64,000 bases of DNA from a bacterium. Its GTDB lineage: Bacteria > Chloroflexota > Dormibacteria > Aeolococcales > Bog-877. Every line of letters starts with the position of its first letter. Position 1 is the first letter of the stretch. The DNA lies in assembly GCA_021827985.1 (NCBI GenBank), contig JAKATL010000005.1, positions 1 to 64,000 on the forward strand, written 5' to 3'. The notes below the pieces were generated by a model. The model was not told where the DNA came from. It saw nothing but the letters and a program-made list of their open reading frames with translations, and searched no databases. Below are positions 59,488 through 64,000 of this stretch, piece after piece. Both the position numbers and the translations under genes were made by a program.

Positions 59488-60260
59488 AGGTTGGCCTCCC
59501 CTTCCTTGAGGTACTGGCCCTCCTGCTCGTCGCGGATCAGGCCGCCCCCCTCCATGGCCAGCACCCGGCGCCGGCAGAGATCCACCACCTCGCGGTTGTG
59601 GGTGGCCATGACCACCGTGGCGCCCCGGTGGTTGATCTGCAGCAGGAGCTGGACAATACCCCAGCCGGCGTCGGGGTCCAGGTTTCCCGTGGGCTCATCC
59701 GCCAGGAAGATCCTCGGGCGGTGAACCAGCGCCCGGGCGATCGCCACCCGCTGCTGCTCCCCCCCCGAGAGCTCGGTGGGAAAGGTGTTGAGCTTGTCCT
59801 CCAGCCCCACGATGTAGAGCGCCTCTCCCACCTTCTCCTTCAGGTGGCTGCGGCCAGGGTCGGTGACCTGGATGGCGAAGGCCACGTTCTGGGCCACAGT
59901 GAGGTTGGGCAGCAGCTTGAAGTCCTGGAAGACGATCCCCATCTTGCGGCGCAGCCGGGGCAGGTGACGCCGGCGGAGGCGGGCCAGGTCCTGGCCCTCC
60001 ACCAGCACGTGTCCCTTGGTGGCGGTCTCCTCACGGATGAGAAGTCGGATGATGGTCGACTTCCCGGCCCCGCTGGCCCCCACCACGAACACGAAGTCCC
60101 GGGGCGGGATGGTGAAGGAGACGTCCCGGATGGCGGCGGCCCCGTTGGGATAGGTCTTGCTGACGTTCTGAAAGACGATGATGGGCGGCTCGTGGCGGGC
60201 CGGCCGGGTGGTCTCCGCGACCTGGGACCTCGGCGGTGCGGGGCTGGTGGAGATCGACAT
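59484..60260 (-). CDS. ftsE: cell-division ATP-binding protein FtsE
   Basis: A 258-residue ABC ATPase with Walker A GASGAGKST, FQDFKLLPNLTVAQNVAF (Q-loop), signature LSGGEQQRVAIARAL, Walker B IFLADEPTGNLDPD and switch MATHNREVVD. The family-typical order ftsE-ftsX is kept. There is a 25-residue N-terminal extension before the ABC core and a charged C-terminal tail. A promoter-like TATACT lies 100 nt upstream in the gap after prfB, so ftsEX may be transcribed separately from prfB. Confidence 0.96.
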   Translation of the reverse strand: MSISTSPAPPRSQVAETTRPARHEPPIIVFQNVSKTYPNGAAAIRDVSFTIPPRDFVFVVGASGAGKSTIIRLLIREETATKGHVLVEGQDLARLRRRHLPRLRRKMGIVFQDFKLLPNLTVAQNVAFAIQVTDPGRSHLKEKVGEALYIVGLEDKLNTFPTELSGGEQQRVAIARALVHRPRIFLADEPTGNLDPDAGWGIVQLLLQINHRGATVVMATHNREVVDLCRRRVLAMEGGGLIRDEQEGQYLKEGEANL

Positions 60261-60362
60261 CTTGGGGTGCTGTGGTCCTCGTGCCAGCTCGGCTGGCGCT
60301 CGACGGGCGGACCCCCAAACGAGGGAGATTGATGTAGCCCTGAGCCGTTCTTGCTTTGGGCG

Positions 60363-60368
60363 AGTATA
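60363..60368 (-). promoter_or_regulatory. -10 box upstream of ftsE
   Basis: TATACT on the minus strand sits in the 156-bp gap between the prfB stop and ftsE start, giving a leader of about 95 nt. A -35 match is poor (TCCTCA region). The leader contains AGGGAG but not next to the ATG. Confidence 0.4.
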
Positions 60369-60416
60369 GCCCGCTGGTGTTGAGGATGCCCTGGGGACTC
60401 GCCGCTGCAGTTTGGG

Positions 60417-61533
60417 TCAGGAGTCCTGGCCCCGCTCCCGGCGCTCCGCCTCCTGGCGCAGGTAGGCCTCGATGAAGGGGTCCAGTTGCCCCTCTTCGAG
60501 GACAGCCTGGACGTTGCCGACCTCGTGCCCGGTGCGGAGATCCTTGACCAGAGTGTAGGGCTGGAGGACGTAGGAACGGATCTGGTTCCCCCACTCAGGG
60601 GAGATCAGGTCGCCCTTGAGGTCCGCCAGATGCTCCGCCCTCTGAGCCCGCTGATAGTCGGCCAAGCGGGAGCGGAGCACGCGCCAGGCGGTGGCTCGGT
60701 TCTGCTGCTGGGAGCGCTCGTTCTGGCAGGTGACCACGATGCCGGTCGGCAAGTGGGTGATCCGGACCGCCGAGGAGGTCTTGTTGACGTGCTGGCCGCC
60801 GGCACCTGAGCTCCGGTAGACGTCGACCCGCACGTCCTTCTCATCGATCTCCACCTCCACGTCGTCCGGGATCTCGGGGTACACCTCCACCAAGGCGAAG
60901 GCGGTGTGGCGGCGGTGCTGGGAGTCGAAGGGGGAGATCCGCACCAGCCGGTGGACGCCCTTCTCGGCCCTGAGAAGGCCGTATGCGTGGGGTCCGCTGA
61001 ATCGAATGGTGGCGCTCTTGATCCCGGCCTCCTCGCCCTCGGACTGATCGAGCGGCTCGGCCTTGAGCCGCCTCCCCTCCGCCCAACGGAGGTACATGCG
61101 AAGGAGCATCTCCGCCCAGTCCTGGGCGTCTGTGCCACCGGCCCCGGCATGTACGCTCAGGAGGGCAGGGTAGTCCGAATACGGATCCTGGAAGAGCAGT
61201 TCCAGCTCGCGCTGGTCCAGCTCCCGGCCCAAGGCCACCAGTTCCTGCTGGAGCTGAGCAACCATGTCCGCATCACCATCGGCCAGCGACGCCAGCTCGG
61301 CGGCGTCTCCAGCGCGGGCCTCCAAGCGACCCAAATCCACAAGCTCCCCCCGCAGCCGACTGAGCTCCTGGGCGCGCTGCTGAGCCGATCCCGGGTCGTC
61401 CCAGCTGCCGTCCCGACCGAGCTCCTGCTCTAGGAGCTGAGCACGGGCCTCCTTGCCTGCGAAGTCAAAGGTGCTCCTTGAGCTGTCGGGCGCGGCGTTG
61501 TAGGCCCAATGCCTCGCCGACCAGCTCGCTCAT
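60417..61533 (-). CDS. prfB: peptide chain release factor 2, programmed +1 frameshift
   Basis: RF2 assembled from two frames: ATG at 61533 reads 22 codons to CTT, then an in-frame TGA (61467-61465); shifting +1 by skipping T61467 continues at GAC (61466) to the stop at 60417, giving 371 residues, the normal RF2 length. The second part has the SPF stop-codon-recognition motif (ISPFDSQHRRHTAF) and GGQ catalytic motif (SSGAGGQHVNKTSSAVR). RF2 releases peptides at UGA and UAA. The internal UGA makes synthesis self-regulated: low RF2 favours the shift. It precedes ftsE on the same strand, an arrangement seen in many Gram-positive bacteria. Confidence 0.97.
61464..61479 (-). promoter_or_regulatory. 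prfB recoding site
   Basis: AAGGAG, three bases, then CTTTGAC on the minus strand reproduces the classical RF2 frameshift site: an internal Shine-Dalgarno 3 nt before CUU, a slow UGA stop and a following C that weakens termination. The ribosome slips from CUU to UUU and resumes at GAC. Confidence 0.95.
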
Positions 61534-61764
61534 GACTCCACTCTACCAGGGGCTCCGGAAAGGACCGTGCCCGAATCCTTGCGACCCTGTAACCGGATCG
61601 CAGCCCGCACCCCTGCGACACTCGGCATACTTGCCGCGTGCGAGTCCCAAGTGAATGTCAACCTCGCACCGCAGCATGGCGCGGCTAGGCGGCGACGCCG
61701 ACGGCGGCCGGCTCGCCGGTGGGCGTGGCCCGGGGCATCGCCGCCCCAAGGATCGTCCTTACTG

Positions 61765-63126
61765 ATGCCGCTGCGACTCCGCTCCCAGCCTGGCCACGGT
61801 GCAGACGACCTCAGCACCAACCTGGGCACCCGGGCGTGGCAGGGGATATTTGCCACAGCACTTTGGGTGATCTTGACAGTGTGCGTCTGGCCCATTGCGC
61901 TGCCACTCTGGCTCGCCATCTGGTACCCGCTACCCGTCCTGCTCCTCGCCGCGGACGCCCTGGGGCCGACCCCGATCTTCGTCCGTTTGGGGCTGCGGCC
62001 GACCTGGCGGCCATTCTTACTCGTGGAAGCCCTGATCGTGACCATGGCCGTGCTAGCCGGCATCTCAGCCGTCACCAGCCCAATCCCGCGCAGCGACCAG
62101 CCCCTGACGTTGACTTGTGCCGCTAGAGATCTGTTGCACGGGCACGACCCATACGCCACCTTCGAGCCCCAGTGCCTCAAGGCACTGGACTACCGCGGCG
62201 TCAGCTTGACCCCGATCCGTTCGGGCCCGTTTGCGCGAAGCGTAGCCGGCCCCTCGCCTTCGGCGCTTGCCACCGTGGCACAGCGAGAGGAATCTCGCGG
62301 TACCCATGCGGGCTTTCCCGCTTTCGGGTATCCCCCTGAGGCCATCTTGACGCTTCTCCCAGTTGCGTACGATGGCTGGACCGCGGTCGCCCTTTGGGTT
62401 GCGCTGGTTTGTGCTCTCCTGCTGCTGATCATATATGTGCCGCGGCCACGAGCGCCCACATCCGTTATCGTATGGCAGCTCGCCGCTTTAGCCTTAGTCT
62501 GGTTTCCCTTCGGATGGAACCCCGAACTCGTCGGCTACCTACTTATCGGGGTATCTTTTGCCCTCATCCACCTGCGTCGGGCCAGCTCCGTGGCCCTCGG
62601 GCTCGCAGTGCTCACCACACCGATGGCTTGGATAGCGGCCCCAATTCATCTCGCGATCTCTTGGAGAGATCCGCACCATAGGAGGCGATACGCGGTGTTT
62701 CTCCTGACGTTGGCTGTCGGGGCACTCCCCTGGTGGGTTTGGGACCGCGACCTGCCGCTCCAGCTGTGGCGCTTCATTACCCTGCCGGAGTTCCCAACAG
62801 GGGCTGCGCTAGGAATACTCTTCCCAGGTCAGTCGACCCTAAAGCCGATGCTGCTTCTAGCGTTCCTGCTGGCTATTGCCACCTGCACGTATGTCGCCGT
62901 CAAGCTGCCCCAGTGGGGATGGGCCATGGCCGCCCTCGTCTGGGGAGCCTTTCTAGTAAGCTGGCGTGCCCCACTTTACTACTACGATGCGGCGTTTTGG
63001 CTTTCACCTGCGGTCCTCATGGGATGGACCCGCTTTCAACGCCTCCCTTCCACACCGCTCGCCGGCGCTGGTCCCGGCGGATACGGAGCGGCAGACTTAC
63101 AAGCCTGGACACATGGTCCGGATTGA
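61765..63126 (+). CDS. polytopic membrane protein, GT87-like, paralogue 2
   Basis: A 453-residue membrane protein read from the ATG at 61765 (the longer reading upstream is basic and low-complexity). About ten hydrophobic segments are visible, and the loop CAARDLLHGHDPYATFEPQCL and later FGYPPEAIL match the protein at 47720-49171 motif by motif. GT87-type polyprenyl-sugar-dependent transfer is the best guess. Third-position GC is lower than in most of the window, especially near the 3' end, suggesting a different origin or weaker selection. It is divergent from prfB. Confidence 0.72.
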   Translation: MPLRLRSQPGHGADDLSTNLGTRAWQGIFATALWVILTVCVWPIALPLWLAIWYPLPVLLLAADALGPTPIFVRLGLRPTWRPFLLVEALIVTMAVLAGISAVTSPIPRSDQPLTLTCAARDLLHGHDPYATFEPQCLKALDYRGVSLTPIRSGPFARSVAGPSPSALATVAQREESRGTHAGFPAFGYPPEAILTLLPVAYDGWTAVALWVALVCALLLLIIYVPRPRAPTSVIVWQLAALALVWFPFGWNPELVGYLLIGVSFALIHLRRASSVALGLAVLTTPMAWIAAPIHLAISWRDPHHRRRYAVFLLTLAVGALPWWVWDRDLPLQLWRFITLPEFPTGAALGILFPGQSTLKPMLLLAFLLAIATCTYVAVKLPQWGWAMAALVWGAFLVSWRAPLYYYDAAFWLSPAVLMGWTRFQRLPSTPLAGAGPGGYGAADLQAWTHGPD

Positions 63127-63503
63127 GGTGGCCCGCAGCGGATGGGCCGGGACGCGGCGTTCGGTGCTGAAACACCCGGCGGTGCGAACACCGTTATTGG
63201 CCCCAGCCAAGAGCCACCCCTTCTCTGCCGGCATGCCTCTGGGCACCCTGCCGCGTCTGTGGCTTCGAGATTGCCAGAAGTGCTTCTGCGCACGGCATCT
63301 CCGTGGCGCAGCCCACCCTGCATGGTATCCCGATGTTCGCCAACGAAAGCCCGGCACTCCACGCTCAACTGCACAGCCACAGAGAGCACCAGGACTGGCC
63401 CAGCACTCAATCGGCTCTGGGACTACCGTCTGTTCCTGCAACATCGGCGATTCGCCACGCTTTCGACGGCCCCAGCGGGGGCGTCGGTTGCGGAGCCACG
63501 TTG
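63127..63503 (+). other. 377-bp region without a convincing gene
   Basis: No reading frame here shows recognisable motifs or the coding bias of its neighbours. Third-position GC is low on all frames. It may be a decayed gene fragment between two envelope-related genes. An upstream extension of the following gene reaches to 63303 but its sequence is not protein-like. Confidence 0.5.
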
Positions 63504-63911
63504 GTGAGCTTTAGCAGTCCGGAGCAACGCTCCCGGTTGGGTTGGCAAACGGTCTTGGCCCCTTTGATCGTGGTCTTCCTGTCGCTCGCGGTCTTGGTCG
63601 CGACTCTCTCGACCTACGTTCCGCTCCTTTCGTTACCGCTCCGCTCCACCACGGCGAGAGCCTCTTTTTCTACTGCCCTGAGTGAGCGGCGCTGCCTCGC
63701 CCTCATGTTGCGCAGGACACTACCTCGCGCGGCCGTCGTGTACTTCGGCCCTCAGTCTGCCGGCGCTGCGCAGATGCTTCTCGAGCTCGGGTACGGTTGG
63801 GTCCGGCCCACGCCGACCGCTGACGGCGCTGACTGGCTGGCGACCTTAGTGCCATCACCTCGCAGCGGCACCTGCGCTGGTTTGGCCCTCCTGGTCACCC
63901 ACCGCCCGTGA
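63504..63911 (+). CDS. membrane-anchored hypothetical protein
   Basis: A predicted 135-residue protein from the GTG at 63504 with one transmembrane helix (TVLAPLIVVFLSLAVLVATL) and a small extracytoplasmic domain (VVYFGPQSAGAAQMLLELGYGW). No family is recognised. The stop overlaps the start of the next gene by 4 nt (GTGA), which supports both. It probably belongs to the same envelope-related region as the GT87-like gene before it. Confidence 0.55.
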   Translation: MSFSSPEQRSRLGWQTVLAPLIVVFLSLAVLVATLSTYVPLLSLPLRSTTARASFSTALSERRCLALMLRRTLPRAAVVYFGPQSAGAAQMLLELGYGWVRPTPTADGADWLATLVPSPRSGTCAGLALLVTHRP

Positions 63912-64000
63912 GCCCCGAGGTCATCGCGTCCCTGGTAGCTATTTGGGTCGTCATGCTGCTCCCAGCCGCAACACTAGTCGGAACAGACATAGGAAGTATG
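63908..64000 (+). CDS. partial membrane protein at window end
   Basis: The first 31 codons of a gene that runs off the window. GTG at 63908 overlaps the previous stop (GTGA). The visible part is a hydrophobic N-terminal helix (VIASLVAIWVVMLLPAATLV) followed by GTDIGS, as in many polytopic transporters or transferases. No function can be assigned. Confidence 0.5.
   Translation, partial: MSPEVIASLVAIWVVMLLPAATLVGTDIGSM

Noticed and set aside
63097..63444. Leftward 115-codon frame in the gap near the right end
   Set aside because: No motif, no ribosome-binding site and codon use unlike neighbouring genes; a chance frame is likely.

Overview
The window is a compact, GC-rich bacterial chromosome segment of about 55 genes. 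GTG and TTG starts are frequent, 1-4 nt start/stop overlaps are common, and Shine-Dalgarno sequences are clear in places. Gene content points to a monoderm lineage of the Terrabacteria type: MrfA/MrfB DNA repair pair, FtsE/FtsX beside prfB, SCO6745-like and DUF6457 proteins typical of Actinomycetota, an L,D-transpeptidase, and C-terminally anchored surface proteins. Several families look diverged from textbook actinobacterial versions, so an uncultivated actinobacterial, Dormibacterota or Chloroflexota relative is possible. This is an inference; no rRNA is present to settle it.

Layout. 0-9.3 kb: atypical SDR protein, tRNA-Gly, ArsB-like permease divergent from a MerR regulator, the MrfA helicase/MrfB exonuclease operon, a glycerophosphodiesterase and a proline-rich TPR-like protein. 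9.3-15.3 kb: formyltransferase-like protein, molybdenum-cofactor genes (fdhD, mobA, DUF6457, moeA) and 4-hydroxyphenylpyruvate dioxygenase. 15.4-21.1 kb: heterodimeric ABC exporter, MFS transporter, CoxG-like protein. 21.2-25.6 kb: ureohydrolase, MarR regulator, L,D-transpeptidase, SCO6745-like protein, HhH-GPD protein. 25.7-29.2 kb: phosphoketolase and acetate kinase, giving acetyl-phosphate and ATP from xylulose-5-P or fructose-6-P. 29.2-32.9 kb: tldD-tldE-hydrolase operon. 33-38.8 kb: three surface proteins built from Ig-like modules with a shared C-terminal sorting-like tail.

39-47.6 kb: an M16 peptidase pair (one active, one lacking the zinc motif) converges on a seven-gene operon of ECF sigma factor, membrane partner, DUF4129 protein, small membrane protein, MoxR ATPase, DUF58 protein and a terminal membrane protein. 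47.7-50.5 kb: two polytopic membrane proteins of glycosyltransferase-87 type. 50.6-56.1 kb: tRNA-Val, a small unknown protein, then lipB, lipA and the E2, E1-beta and E1-alpha subunits of a 2-oxoacid dehydrogenase, so lipoate synthesis and its client enzyme sit together. 56.2-58.6 kb: an IS607-family element with tnpB and a doubly frameshifted tnpA. 58.6-61.5 kb: ftsX, ftsE and prfB with its programmed frameshift. 61.8-64 kb: a second envelope/glycosyltransferase-like region with lower third-position GC that runs off the window end.

The most noteworthy items are the three-gene surface-protein locus (shared C-terminal signal, nearly identical 339-nt repeats, one member frameshifted at a G tract), the sigma/MoxR/DUF58 operon, the diverged formyltransferase-like protein, the IS607 element with an atypical RuvC-III site, and a matching palindrome at two start-site regions. 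No CRISPR array, prophage or canonical defence island was found.
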